Source: Corynebacterium pseudodiphtheriticum DSM 44287 | Lineage (GTDB): Bacteria; Actinomycetota; Actinomycetes; Mycobacteriales; Mycobacteriaceae | Length of the DNA stretch: 64,000 bases | Assembly: GCF_000688415.1 (NCBI RefSeq) | Contig: NZ_JIAH01000006.1 | Span: 186,001-250,000 of the forward strand | Reading direction: 5' to 3' | Part shown: piece after piece, positions 1 to 8,570 of the stretch | Layout: every line of letters starts with the position of its first letter | How positions within the stretch are numbered: the stretch's first letter is position 1 | Notes under the pieces: model-generated | Databases searched by the model: none | What the model saw: only the letters and a program-made list of their open reading frames with translations | What the model was told of the DNA's origin: nothing | Program-made: the position numbers and the translations under genes

Positions 1-27
1 GCCTGAAGACACCATTCGCGGGCTATT

Positions 28-885
28 ATGATGCAGGCTACCGACTTCATGCACCGCGTAAGCGTAGTGATCCCCGCACTCGATGAAGAAAATACTGTTG
101 GGCAAGTAGTGGCTGCAATTGCTGCAGAGCAGCCTGGAGAAATCATCGTTATCGATGCTGATTCTTCCGATGCCACTGCCCATCGTGCGAAAATTGCTGG
201 TGCCAAGGTTATTAACTGGCAGGATGCTGCGCCGGGCCGCGGTGTGCCAACACAGCCAGGCAAAGGAGAATCGTTGTGGCGTGGAGTTGCAGAAGCATGC
301 GGGGATTATGTCGTATTTGTCGACGCCGATTTGGTAGAGCCCCCTGCTGAACTAGTCGGCAGACTTGCGCGACCATTGGCAGAAGATAGTACCAAGCAAC
401 TTGTGAAACCAATCTATCGTCGGGGCTACCAGGGTGCCGATAGTGGCGGCGGACGGGTGACGGAACTAACTGCGAAACCCCTGCTAAGACTACTATTTCC
501 GCATTTGGCACACATCGCGCAACCTTTGGGTGGGGAATATGCGATTCGACGTTCAGCGGCGTTAACGCTTCCTTTTGTCGGTGGATTTGGTGTCGAAGCT
601 GGATTGTTGATCGATATTGCTGGCGCCTATGGTGCTGCTGCTATTACTCAGGTAGAGCTAGGTACCCGACATCATCGGAACAAACCCCTGGCAGAATTAG
701 CCCCAATGGCAGATGTAGTTGCGGCCACAATTCTTGGACGGGCCGAACAGTATCCTTGCCTTGGTTCAGACAAACTAGGACGAACTACCGAAGCGACACA
801 TTTAAAGTTGAATGGGGCAATATCAGCGCTAACGCAGACACAAAGTCTAGAACGCCCGAGTCTATCTGACTATGGGGTCTGCTAA
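28..885 (+). CDS. gpgS: glucosyl-3-phosphoglycerate synthase
   Basis: A 285-residue GT-A glycosyltransferase of the GpgS type (GT81), which transfers glucose from an NDP-glucose donor to 3-phosphoglycerate and starts glucosylglycerate / methylglucose polysaccharide synthesis in the cytoplasm. The N-terminus carries the nucleotide-binding strand SVVIPALDEENTVG and a DAD metal motif lies near residue 98 (VFVDADLVEP), followed by GGEYAIRR in the acceptor region. A stop codon at 4-6 shows the gene is complete. The start is uncertain: ATGs at 28, 31 and 49 are all possible and none has a clear ribosome-binding site, so translation may be coupled to a gene upstream of the window. It is slightly shorter than the mycobacterial enzyme as I recall it. 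Confidence 0.85.
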   Translation: MMQATDFMHRVSVVIPALDEENTVGQVVAAIAAEQPGEIIVIDADSSDATAHRAKIAGAKVINWQDAAPGRGVPTQPGKGESLWRGVAEACGDYVVFVDADLVEPPAELVGRLARPLAEDSTKQLVKPIYRRGYQGADSGGGRVTELTAKPLLRLLFPHLAHIAQPLGGEYAIRRSAALTLPFVGGFGVEAGLLIDIAGAYGAAAITQVELGTRHHRNKPLAELAPMADVVAATILGRAEQYPCLGSDKLGRTTEATHLKLNGAISALTQTQSLERPSLSDYGVC

Positions 886-946
886 ACCGGCATGAGCATT
901 CTAGATAATTTCGTAGACTACTAATGACAAGGAATAATTCGGGCCG

Positions 947-1300
947 ATGTTTCTATCATGGATTTTTCTAGTGCTCATCATCGCGGTTCTCGTAATATTG
1001 GGAATTGTGCTCTGGGCTAAATTTTTCGGCATTCATGACTTGGCAGCCCACCCTGGTAGCGCACAAAGCAGTGGGGACTCTGCAGATGCTGCACACCAAG
1101 AGACGGAGAGCCAGATTGTTTCTGCTAACCGAAGAGCTGTCGCACACGGGCAGCTTGCAGCGGTGGAATTTTCGGTTGTGCCGCGTGGCTACCGTGCGGA
1201 TCAAGTTGATGCGGTACTAGCCGAATGTCAAGCAGAAATAGACCGCCTGCGTGCGCAACAAGCCCCGCATGCACAACGTGCACAGGATACTGAGAGATAA
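947..1300 (+). CDS. small membrane-anchored DivIVA-domain protein
   Basis: A 117-residue protein. Residues 1-28 form one hydrophobic transmembrane segment (FLSWIFLVLIIAVLVILGIV). After a polar linker, residues about 68-105 match the N-terminal DivIVA motif: VEFSVVPRGYRADQVDAVL resembles the F-x3-xRGYxxxEVDxFL signature, followed by a short helical stretch (ECQAEIDRLRAQ). DivIVA/Wag31 proteins bind the pole or septum through this motif, so a role at the cell envelope is plausible, but the specific function is unknown. It sits between gpgS and the rRNA methyltransferase, a position where a DivIVA-like ORF is usual in corynebacteria. Confidence 0.8.
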   Translation: MFLSWIFLVLIIAVLVILGIVLWAKFFGIHDLAAHPGSAQSSGDSADAAHQETESQIVSANRRAVAHGQLAAVEFSVVPRGYRADQVDAVLAECQAEIDRLRAQQAPHAQRAQDTER

Positions 1301-1313
1301 AAGGAAGAACGAG

Positions 1314-2195
1314 ATGCTCCATGAGGTAGTTGACCTGCTGGCTGATCCGAACGATGGGACAGCGTTGCACGGGGAAGATGAATTTCGCCGTCTAGTATCC
1401 GAATCTGGCCATAGTTTCGACGTTGCTAAACAAGGCTACGTTACGCTGCTTCCGGGGGCGGGCCGCAAGCACGATGGTGATAGCGCAGCAATGGTGCAAG
1501 CGAGGGAAACGTTTCTTTCGCACGGGCATTTTGCGCCGTTTGTGGAGGCCGTCACTTCTGCGATGGTGGCGGCGGTTGATTTGGCTAATACTGCAGCATT
1601 GACCGGTAGCGATCATGCCCCGGTAGTTATTGAGTCGGGCGCAGGTACTGGATATTACTTGTCACATACTCTCGATAGCATTGCAGGAGCACGCGGGATA
1701 GGGCTGGATATTTCCACCCCGGCCGCGAAACAACTAGCTAAATGCCATCCGAAAGCAGGAGCTGTGGTCGCAGACGTGTGGCAACGGCTACCAATCGCTA
1801 GCGCTTGCGCTGATGCTCTTTCTGTGGTTTTTGCTCCACGGAACATGCCGGAATTTGCACGGGTGCTCAAACCTGGTGGTCAACTGGTTGTGCTGACTCC
1901 CCATGCTGGGCATTTGCAAGAATTGCGGGAACCTTTGGGCATCGTTGACGTGGAAGAAGACAAGGTTGCTCGGCTACATGACCAAGCCGAAGGACTATTA
2001 ACTTCATTGGACGATCCGACGTACGTCGAATTTACGATGCGTTTGGATAAGTCCTCGATCAGCGCCCAGATTGGCATGAGCCCGTCCGCGCGCCATATTG
2101 CTGCTACAGACTTGGAAAAGCGTTTAGCGAAACTACCGGAAATCATGACAGTGACTGCGCGGGGGCGCGTGGACTGCTTCAGCAAACCCGCTTGA
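1314..2195 (+). CDS. rlmA: 23S rRNA (guanine-N1)-methyltransferase, RlmA type
   Basis: A class I SAM-dependent methyltransferase of the RlmA family, predicted to methylate a guanine N1 in 23S rRNA hairpin 35. The family signature is clear: GHSFDVAKQGYVTLLPG followed by GDSAAMVQARETFLSHGHF, then the SAM-binding loop VIESGAGTGYYL and the acidic motif VVADVW. I place the start at ATG 1314, preceded by aaggaag at 1301-1307; an in-frame start at 1251 would overlap the DivIVA gene and add non-homologous residues. The N-terminal zinc-binding cysteines usual in RlmA are missing (VDLLADPNDGTAL replaces a C-x2-C segment), while the neighbouring His is retained. Convergent with the GH32-like gene. Confidence 0.85.
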   Translation: MLHEVVDLLADPNDGTALHGEDEFRRLVSESGHSFDVAKQGYVTLLPGAGRKHDGDSAAMVQARETFLSHGHFAPFVEAVTSAMVAAVDLANTAALTGSDHAPVVIESGAGTGYYLSHTLDSIAGARGIGLDISTPAAKQLAKCHPKAGAVVADVWQRLPIASACADALSVVFAPRNMPEFARVLKPGGQLVVLTPHAGHLQELREPLGIVDVEEDKVARLHDQAEGLLTSLDDPTYVEFTMRLDKSSISAQIGMSPSARHIAATDLEKRLAKLPEIMTVTARGRVDCFSKPA

Positions 2196-2235
2196 GCGCA
2201 GCTCTTCACATGCATCGAGCATGGGGAGTTTAAAT

Positions 2236-3711
2236 TTAGGAAGCGCTGCGGTGCCAGTCGCGCTCTATTTTCGCATGCCCAGTAGTTTTAGCTTCAATCG
2301 CAGAGCATCCACCGTCGAAATATACGCGCGAAGTCATTGCCACGCAGCCGCCATCCGCGAAAACTTCGACCGTGGAACCATCAACAATGATGGTCAAAGA
2401 ATCGCTGTCGCCATCGGCAAGTTCTGCTACAGCGGGGGCTTCGTCCCGGTATCGATCACTAGGACCGACGCTACGGTCAATGCTTAGCGTGTCACCGGAA
2501 TGCGTGATACGGGCAGTTTCTTTGCCGTTGGAGTCCATTAACGACACCGTTAGAGCGGAACCTTCATCGGCCGGAACCTCACACAAAACGGTGTAGCCAT
2601 GTGCTCGCTCAGATGCAGATATAGCTTCCGGTAGCCCAGCAGGTGGTGTTTGGTACAGCAGACCGTCCTGCAGAGAAATCATGCGTGGCAGCGTTAAAGC
2701 ATTCGCCCAACCTTCGTCGGTAAGCGAAGGATGCTGGGTTGGATCGTCGTGTCGACCTACCCCGTTGATGAATCCAAAGAGAGCGGCTTCTGTGTAATAA
2801 TCAGCCGGGTTTGTCGAGTTATTCGTGGATCCCCGCAGGGTAGTGCCTGTGGTCATGTTGGTGTTGCGTGGGCGTGTGAAATCATGGCCGTGGTCGATAC
2901 GGCGGAAGCCACTGCGCACATGGTAGGTTGTCCCGCGTAACGTGCCGACGAGGTAACCGGAAATATCCACGCCAGCGCGCTCTAGAGTGAGCAATAAAAT
3001 ATCATAGATTTCGCCGTCGACCTCATCACGCAAACGCAAAATACGTGGGGCAACGATAGTGGAGAGCTGGCCTTCTTCCGGGGAAAGATCTAAACCGAGC
3101 TCACCCTCAAATTCCAGTTCCCCTTGGAAATCCCAAGACTGACCATCCTGTGACGTGGCGATAACCGGGGTAGGAGTCTCCGCATCACCAGTTAAAGCCA
3201 ACATCAACCAGCCAGCATGCCCAGCTTCTCGATTGACCGGGGTTTGCCAATTCGGAACCACACACGGTGAACGGAAACGTTGGAAACCTTCCTGATTTTC
3301 GAGCACCGCCGAGACACGATTGATCGCTGGGTTTAAGGCTGTGTGTTCTTCAGACAGCGGGCAATCCGCGGTAAGCTCATTCATCTTTGCGAGCTGAATA
3401 TTCGTGCCAGCGGAAGTTACCGAAGTGAAATATAAGTTGGCATCTTGTGTGCCGTCTCCGTCGATAGGAACCACAGAACCAGCACGAATCGTCAGCTCCC
3501 CACCGACCGGTGCTAATACGTCATCGCATTCGAACCACGAGAACGGATCACCTTGAGAGATCGTATGTGCCCAGCGTGCCGGTCCCGGAACCTCGGGGCG
3601 GTACTGATAGAACACGTGCCAATCATTACCGTCGAGCAGAACTCCAGCAGGGGCATCTAGCACGCCACGTTCTGGGGTGATGTGGAGTTCCGGTCGATGG
3701 ATCTCAGTCAT
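2236..3711 (-). CDS. GH32-like glycoside hydrolase fold protein, altered catalytic motifs
   Basis: A 491-residue protein with the layout of GH32 enzymes (levanase/sucrose hydrolase): an N-terminal five-bladed propeller followed by a C-terminal beta-sandwich (STVEVFADGG, typical of the GH32 C domain, near the end). The N-terminal strand HITPERGVLDAPAG aligns with the family motif H-x3-P-x2-GWMNDPNG and is followed by VFYQYRP. The Asp nucleophile position appears to be Ala with Asp one residue before, the RDP motif reads RSP, and no clear EC acid/base motif is seen. Start chosen at ATG 3711 with AGGAGA upstream; 3738 is a possible alternative. No signal peptide, so cytoplasmic. Activity as a fructosidase is doubtful. 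Confidence 0.75.
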   Translation of the reverse strand: MTEIHRPELHITPERGVLDAPAGVLLDGNDWHVFYQYRPEVPGPARWAHTISQGDPFSWFECDDVLAPVGGELTIRAGSVVPIDGDGTQDANLYFTSVTSAGTNIQLAKMNELTADCPLSEEHTALNPAINRVSAVLENQEGFQRFRSPCVVPNWQTPVNREAGHAGWLMLALTGDAETPTPVIATSQDGQSWDFQGELEFEGELGLDLSPEEGQLSTIVAPRILRLRDEVDGEIYDILLLTLERAGVDISGYLVGTLRGTTYHVRSGFRRIDHGHDFTRPRNTNMTTGTTLRGSTNNSTNPADYYTEAALFGFINGVGRHDDPTQHPSLTDEGWANALTLPRMISLQDGLLYQTPPAGLPEAISASERAHGYTVLCEVPADEGSALTVSLMDSNGKETARITHSGDTLSIDRSVGPSDRYRDEAPAVAELADGDSDSLTIIVDGSTVEVFADGGCVAMTSRVYFDGGCSAIEAKTTGHAKIERDWHRSAS

Positions 3712-3821
3712 GATTTCTCCTTGGGTCTTTGAACTCACGACCAGGGTAGTGATGTTTGCAATGTCTTGCAGCAGGAATGCCTGCTAAAAGTGGGGCACTG
3801 CAGGTCAGGATAGGTTTGTGC

Positions 3822-4496
3822 TTACAGTTTTGTGACCAGAGTCAACCCTGAGCCCAGGGGTAGGCGGGTGACGATAGCGTCGTCGAGTTTCCTGCAGTAT
3901 TCATCTGCGGTTTGTGCAGCGTGGGTTGCGCGGTCGTTGCGTGAGGAGTCACCAATGGTGCCGTCGAGAAGCGAATTTGCCAGAACTAAGGTGCCTCGGC
4001 GCCCCAATAATGGCCAGGCGGTTTCGACCAATTTCGGGAGATCGGTCGACGGTACGTCGGCATAAATCACTTGGTACGAGGCTGCAGCCAATCTTCCCAT
4101 TACGTCGAGTGGACGTGACGGTAAGAAGCGGATTCGCGAAGCACTGTATCCGGCTTCCCGAAATGCATGTTTGGCATGTCGCTGATGTTCCACCTCGGGG
4201 TCAATGCAGGTCAAAACTCCTTTTTCGGGTAAGCCTTGCAAGAGATATAGGCCAACCACGCTTGACGCTGGGCTGACTGCGATTACGCCTGCGCTTTTTG
4301 GGTTGTCTGGATGCGTGGCGCTTGCAGCGAGGGTGGTTAAAAGTTGCCCGACAGTAGCATCCGGGGCAGGCAGCGAATATTCCTGGGCGTGGGCGAGTGC
4401 AGCCTGCAGGCCTTCAGAAACCACCGCGGTGGAGTCAATATATCCGAGCATGGCTGAGACTGGTGAAGTGTGCGGAGAATTCTCTGAAGTAGACAC
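3822..4496 (-). CDS. O-methyltransferase-like protein next to sigE
   Basis: A 224-residue class I methyltransferase-like protein, related to the O-methyltransferase family (Rv1220c type). The Rossmann region is AGVIAVSPASSVVGLYLL, with the acidic SAM residue in VLTCIDPEVEHQ and the motif YQVIYADVPSTDLP further on. The canonical glycine-rich loop (E-x-G-x-G-x-S) is weak here (SPASSVVG), so catalytic competence is not certain. The gene is divergent from sigE, exactly as in mycobacteria, which supports the family call more than any single motif. Substrate unknown. Confidence 0.75.
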   Translation of the reverse strand: MSTSENSPHTSPVSAMLGYIDSTAVVSEGLQAALAHAQEYSLPAPDATVGQLLTTLAASATHPDNPKSAGVIAVSPASSVVGLYLLQGLPEKGVLTCIDPEVEHQRHAKHAFREAGYSASRIRFLPSRPLDVMGRLAAASYQVIYADVPSTDLPKLVETAWPLLGRRGTLVLANSLLDGTIGDSSRNDRATHAAQTADEYCRKLDDAIVTRLPLGSGLTLVTKL

Positions 4497-4770
4497 ACCA
4501 ACAGTCTAAATATTTTTTGCAGTATACGCTGCAACGTGGCGCGGGTGATTAGCGAAAACCGTTGCTAAACGCCTTTAGTTAAATTTTTCCCAAGCAGCAG
4601 CGAGTGTTCATAGTCCTCTCCAGCGTGCTTTGCTGTGTTATTTTGCTGAAGACTTTGTCTGTAGTGTTTCTCGGTTGTTGCGGTGCATAGCGCCTGGTTG
4701 GTGCTGTTAGTGGTTCACAGTGATAACACAGGTAGTAGGTTGGCTTTCTTGAGAGACTTGTAGCACAATC
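4497..4770. promoter_or_regulatory. divergent control region of the methyltransferase gene and sigE
   Basis: A 274-bp non-coding gap between two divergent starts. A short inverted repeat, TTGCAG at 4517-4522 and CTGCAA at 4529-4534, lies just upstream of the methyltransferase gene. I could not identify convincing -35/-10 hexamers or an ECF-type autoregulatory promoter by eye. The region is T-rich towards sigE. Confidence 0.4.
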
Positions 4771-5397
4771 ATGCTTATGACGATCCAGGATGGCGCCCCA
4801 GGGAGCATAGAATCCACCGCGGAACTGCGCGGCACCGAAGCATTCGATGAAGGTGTTGGTGCGATGCCAAACTGGGACGAGTTAGTGGTTGAGCACGCTG
4901 ATAGCGTCTACCGCTTAGCGTTTCGTTTAGCGGGAAATCCACAAGATGCTGAAGACCTCACGCAAGAGACATTCATGCGTGTATTCCGCTCGCTGCAAAA
5001 TTATCAACCCGGTACTTTCGCTGGTTGGTTGCACCGGATCACGACCAACTTATTCTTAGACATGGTGCGGCATCGCTCCAAGATTCGTATGGAATCGCTA
5101 CCAGAGGATTATGAGCGTTTTGCTGGTAACGGTATGACGCCTGAACAGGCTTATAATGTCGCCAATTTGGATCCTGCGTTGCAAAAAGCATTGGATGAGC
5201 TTGCACCGGATTTCCGAGTCGCAATCGTTTTGTGTGATGTCGTAGGGATGAGCTATGAGGAAATTGCCGCTACGCTGAGTGTGAAGATGGGCACCGTGCG
5301 TTCCCGTATTCACCGCGGGCGTTCACAACTGCGTGCCTACCTAGAGCAAGAAGCGACCCACAACGAAGAAACCCAGATCTTGCTGCGTACACGTTAG
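4771..5397 (+). CDS. sigE: ECF RNA polymerase sigma factor SigE
   Basis: A 208-residue extracytoplasmic-function sigma factor that directs RNA polymerase to envelope-stress promoters. Region 2 spans about residues 45-110 ([22 protein letters not shown], then [16 protein letters not shown]) and region 4 about residues 135-190 with the helix-turn-helix [20 protein letters not shown]. There is no large C-terminal domain. Identity as SigE rather than another ECF factor rests on context: divergent O-methyltransferase, anti-sigma factor 4 bases downstream, then tatB and mrp. Starts at 4771, 4777 or 4864 (MPNWDEL) are possible; the first is used because corynebacterial SigE proteins have an N-terminal extension before the conserved region. 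Confidence 0.9.
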   Translation: MLMTIQDGAPGSIESTAELRGTEAFDEGVGAMPNWDELVVEHADSVYRLAFRLAGNPQDAEDLTQETFMRVFRSLQNYQPGTFAGWLHRITTNLFLDMVRHRSKIRMESLPEDYERFAGNGMTPEQAYNVANLDPALQKALDELAPDFRVAIVLCDVVGMSYEEIAATLSVKMGTVRSRIHRGRSQLRAYLEQEATHNEETQILLRTR

Positions 5398-5401
5398 CAA
5401 T

Positions 5402-5842
5402 GTGGACGTGGCTAACCTGAGTATTCACGAGGGAGGCGAGTCAATTTTTATCATGACGCCTGCAGAATCCGGCCCGGAGAAAAAGAAGCGTGTCGCAAAA
5501 CCCCGCCGTCGATTCGACCATCTAGGACCTGAGGCCATCACCGCGTTTGTGGACGGGGAAATGACACGCAAATCAGAACACAACGCACGGGTACATCTTG
5601 TGCTTTGCGAAAGTTGCCGTGTTGATGTCCATAGACAACGTCGCGCAGCCCAGGCTTTGCGTAGCTGCAACGGTGATCAGCAGGTGCAAGTGCCTGAATC
5701 GTTGTTACACCGACTGCGAGGGATAGCGGATGTATCTAACGATTCCCAATCAGATGATGCCCGATGTGAAAAAACACAGTCCGATTTGCTGCGTCGTCTT
5801 GAAAAGTTGGGACGTACGGTGCTTCGAAATCGCTCCGACTAG
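5402..5842 (+). CDS. cseE: zinc-associated anti-sigma factor (CseE/RseA type)
   Basis: Cognate anti-sigma factor for SigE. The zinc-associated anti-sigma signature is seen as AITAFVDGEMTRKSEHNARVH... with HLVLCESC (H-x3-C-x2-C) around residues 65-72 of the longest form. There is no transmembrane helix, so it is a soluble, cytoplasmic regulator, likely responding to redox or phosphorylation like mycobacterial RseA. The longest form starts at GTG 5402, four bases after the sigE stop. ATG 5453 (MTPAESG) is an alternative, with gggagg at 5431-5436 rather far upstream. Translational coupling with sigE would ensure stoichiometric synthesis. Confidence 0.85.
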   Translation: MDVANLSIHEGGESIFIMTPAESGPEKKKRVAKPRRRFDHLGPEAITAFVDGEMTRKSEHNARVHLVLCESCRVDVHRQRRAAQALRSCNGDQQVQVPESLLHRLRGIADVSNDSQSDDARCEKTQSDLLRRLEKLGRTVLRNRSD

Positions 5843-5858
5843 ACGCTAAACTAGTTTC

Positions 5859-6431
5859 GTGTTTTCCAATATCGGTTGGTCGGAGATTGCCGTCATCATT
5901 GTGGTGGCGATTATCGTCATCGGTCCCGAGCGTTTACCTGGGCTATTACAGGATATTCGAGCCGCGGTATTTGCCGCCCGTAAGGCCATCAATAATGCGA
6001 AAAAAGAACTTAACGGCGAGTTCGAAGAACTCGGCACTGAGTTTGAACAATTCCGTGCACCTCTTGAAAAAGTTGGTCAATTGAGCCGTATGGGCCCGCG
6101 TGCTGCTATCGCGAAGACGCTTTTCGACGAAGACGATGACTTCTTCAACCAATTTGACCCCCGCACCATTTTGAAAGAACAGGGGCGCGGGAAAGATGCT
6201 GCTAGCGGACTGGGCTCTGCAAAAACGTCTCAGGGCCAAGAAAAGCGTACCCAGGTGCAGCCGGAGCATAAGCATCGCTTAGAAAGCTCCGGAGGTGACT
6301 CAGCCGGTAAACAGCGGGCCGGAAACCAGGAAAATACCATCGATGAGCAGGCTCGCCGACCCCGGCAATCAGGCACAGGTTATCAGAACCCCGGCGGTAA
6401 AGCGGAATTTAACTGGGCTGATGTGATTTAG
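5859..6431 (+). CDS. tatB: Sec-independent protein translocase subunit TatB
   Basis: TatB of the twin-arginine translocase, an inner-membrane protein that with TatC forms the receptor for folded Tat substrates. The start is GTG 5859. Residues 1-22 make the single transmembrane helix (MFSNIGWSEIAVIIVVAIIV), followed by the conserved hinge IGPERLPGL and a long amphipathic helix to about residue 80. The remaining C-terminal half is polar and low-complexity, rich in Gln, Gly, Arg and Lys. It follows the sigE/anti-sigma pair by 16 bases and may be read with them. Convergent with mrp. Confidence 0.93.
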   Translation: MFSNIGWSEIAVIIVVAIIVIGPERLPGLLQDIRAAVFAARKAINNAKKELNGEFEELGTEFEQFRAPLEKVGQLSRMGPRAAIAKTLFDEDDDFFNQFDPRTILKEQGRGKDAASGLGSAKTSQGQEKRTQVQPEHKHRLESSGGDSAGKQRAGNQENTIDEQARRPRQSGTGYQNPGGKAEFNWADVI

Positions 6432-6500
6432 GCTGGCGAGGTGCCGTACCTAAATGATGCCCCAGCGGAGAAATTATCCCGTGGAGCAACCCTGCAGAAT

Positions 6501-7625
6501 TTAATTAACCCCAAGGTTTAGTGGCTTGCCAGCCAGTGAGGTGCGTCGTTTCGCTAAACCGGCAGCGATTTTTGTGATTTCTTTTGCTGCCGGGCTGCCG
6601 GGCTCTGCCAAAACCACGGGGGTGCCTTCGTCACTGTGTGAACGCAAAGGGGGATCGAGTGGCACTTGTCCCAGCAACGGAACTTCTGTACCTACCAGTG
6701 TAGTCAGGCGTTGAGCAACGATTTCTCCGCCACCGGAACCGAAGATGTCCATTGTGGAACCATCCGGCATCACCATGGCGCTCATATTCTCGATAACGCC
6801 GGCTACGCGTTGCCGCGTCTGTTGGGAGATCGATCCTGCACGCTCTGCGACTTCTGCTGCTGCCGCTTGTGGCGTAGTGACTACTAACAACTCGGCGTTA
6901 GGAATCAACTGCGCGACTGAGAGCGCAATATCTCCAGTTCCCGGTGGTAGATCCAACAGCAGAATGTCGAGATCGCCCCAGAATACGTCGGCAAGAAATT
7001 GTTGGATTGCACGATGCAGCATTGGGCCACGCCACACGACGGGGGCGTTACCTTCCACAAACTGCCCAATGGAAATAAATTTTAGGTTATGGGCTTGCGG
7101 AGGCATGAGCATATCGTCGATCACGGTCGGAGCCTCAGTAGACCCCAGTAAATTGGGCACAGAATGGCCGTAAATATCGGCGTCGACGATGCCGACTTTT
7201 AATCCTTGGTTTGCTAGCGCAGCCCCCAAGTTAACAGTCATTGACGATTTGCCGACGCCGCCTTTACCCGAAGCGACGGCGAAAACTCGCGTGGTGCTTT
7301 CTGGCTTGGAAAACGGGATTTCTGGTTCGCGCTGCGATCCACGCAGGGAGTTACGTAACTCCCTGCGTTGTTCATCGCTCATGACATCAAGCGATACCGA
7401 GACATTCTCCACGCCGTCGACTTCGGCAACGGCTGCCTGGGTATTCGACTGAATTGTCGATTTCATCGGACACCCAGAAATGGTGAGGTACACCTCGACA
7501 TTAACGTCGGCGCCGTCGATTGTTATGGATTTCACCATGCCGAGATCAGTAATTGGTTTTCCGATCTCCGGGTCTTCGACGCGCGCCAAGGCTTCGCGGA
7601 CTGCTGATTCTGTAATGGCACTCAT
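6501..7625 (-). CDS. mrp: Mrp/ApbC family P-loop ATPase (Fe-S cluster carrier)
   Basis: A 374-residue Mrp/NBP35-type ATPase thought to hold and deliver iron-sulfur clusters. Residues 1-95 are a MIP18 (DUF59) domain (VEDPEIGKPITDLGMV ... TISGCPMKSTI). The P-loop follows at about residues 117-126 (VASGKGGVGKSS), with switch motif DADIYGHSVP and LLLDLPPGTGD. Near residue 285 the segment NMSAMVMPDGSTMDIFGSGG lacks the C-x2-C cluster ligands found in many homologues. Convergent with tatB and divergent from the lipoprotein gene, the order known from the sigE region of other actinobacteria. Confidence 0.9.
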   Translation of the reverse strand: MSAITESAVREALARVEDPEIGKPITDLGMVKSITIDGADVNVEVYLTISGCPMKSTIQSNTQAAVAEVDGVENVSVSLDVMSDEQRRELRNSLRGSQREPEIPFSKPESTTRVFAVASGKGGVGKSSMTVNLGAALANQGLKVGIVDADIYGHSVPNLLGSTEAPTVIDDMLMPPQAHNLKFISIGQFVEGNAPVVWRGPMLHRAIQQFLADVFWGDLDILLLDLPPGTGDIALSVAQLIPNAELLVVTTPQAAAAEVAERAGSISQQTRQRVAGVIENMSAMVMPDGSTMDIFGSGGGEIVAQRLTTLVGTEVPLLGQVPLDPPLRSHSDEGTPVVLAEPGSPAAKEITKIAAGLAKRRTSLAGKPLNLGVN

Positions 7626-7689
7626 TATTACCCATCTTAGTCCTGCTAGTTAATCTGTAAACTGCACAGCGTGGCTAGGATGAATAACG

Positions 7690-8436
7690 ATGAATAACGT
7701 GAAAAAACGCTCGCTTGTAACTGTGCTGGCAACCACCGTGCTGTTGACTGCATGCTCCTCACCAGAGAATGTTAATCAGGTTGAGCGGGCAAACAATAAA
7801 GAGCAATCAGATTCTCGTACCGCCGCAGCTGATGCTCAAGACCGTGCAGTGCGCATTACTGCAGACAGTTCATCAACCGAGCAACTCTTATGGGCGTATA
7901 TTTACCGTCAAGTACTTCGTGAGTCTGGCCGTGAAGCCCACGTACTCGGCGACGACGCCGTTAGTACCGCGGACCGCTGGGAACAGTTGCAGACCGGAAA
8001 AGCAGATTTCATGATTACTTGTACTGGAAAATTCGTGGAAGACACGAGCCCGGTACTCGCGAAGGAGCTTGCCAGCCAGCAAGATGAGGACGGACAGCGT
8101 GATCCTAACGCGACGGATATTCACGAACACTTACACCGTGAGGTTATGGGCCTTTTACCGGTGCATATCGTGACTACCAATCCGTCATCTGCTGAAGGCT
8201 GTCCGGATGCAGAATTGGATCTTCCGCAAGATTTCACACCACTGTTTAGCTCTCGTTTGTTTGACCGAGAGGAATTTGGAGCAATTGAGGGCGTTACTCG
8301 GCTGATCGATAAGCGGGCCTTGGAAGAACTAGAAGACAAGCTTGCCGACGGTCTCAGCGCCGAGGATGCGGTTGGGCAATGGGCTAGCGTCAACGTAACT
8401 GGGGAATCCCTAGATTCGGTTAGCGACGAGGCTTGA
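7690..8436 (+). CDS. substrate-binding-like lipoprotein
   Basis: A 248-residue exported lipoprotein. The signal peptide KKRSLVTVLATTVLLTAC ends in a lipobox (LTAC, Cys at residue 21), followed by a charged, disordered linker. The mature part (VRITADSSSTEQLLWAYIYRQVL ... WEQLQTGKADFMITCTGKFV) resembles the glycine-betaine/osmoprotectant-type periplasmic binding fold, in which a tight ligand pocket senses small quaternary amines. No transporter genes are adjacent, so it may be a stand-alone envelope protein. A start at ATG 7681 is excluded because that frame stops at once; 7690 is used. Confidence 0.7.
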   Translation: MNNVKKRSLVTVLATTVLLTACSSPENVNQVERANNKEQSDSRTAAADAQDRAVRITADSSSTEQLLWAYIYRQVLRESGREAHVLGDDAVSTADRWEQLQTGKADFMITCTGKFVEDTSPVLAKELASQQDEDGQRDPNATDIHEHLHREVMGLLPVHIVTTNPSSAEGCPDAELDLPQDFTPLFSSRLFDREEFGAIEGVTRLIDKRALEELEDKLADGLSAEDAVGQWASVNVTGESLDSVSDEA

Positions 8437-8570
8437 TTGCACGAGGTTGGGGCTTAGCGTCTGTAAAGCCGCGCAAGCTTCGGTAGGGATTGGACCCCTG
8501 TGATGGCGAGCTGGAAAGTTGTGCCGCCTTGGTTGTTCCCGAAGGCTTCGAACTTAAGTTTGCGCAGCAG

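Noticed and set aside
4517..4534. TTGCAG-N6-CTGCAA inverted repeat as an operator or terminator of the methyltransferase gene
   Set aside because: Six base pairs with no T-run and no second copy; recorded only within the intergenic description.
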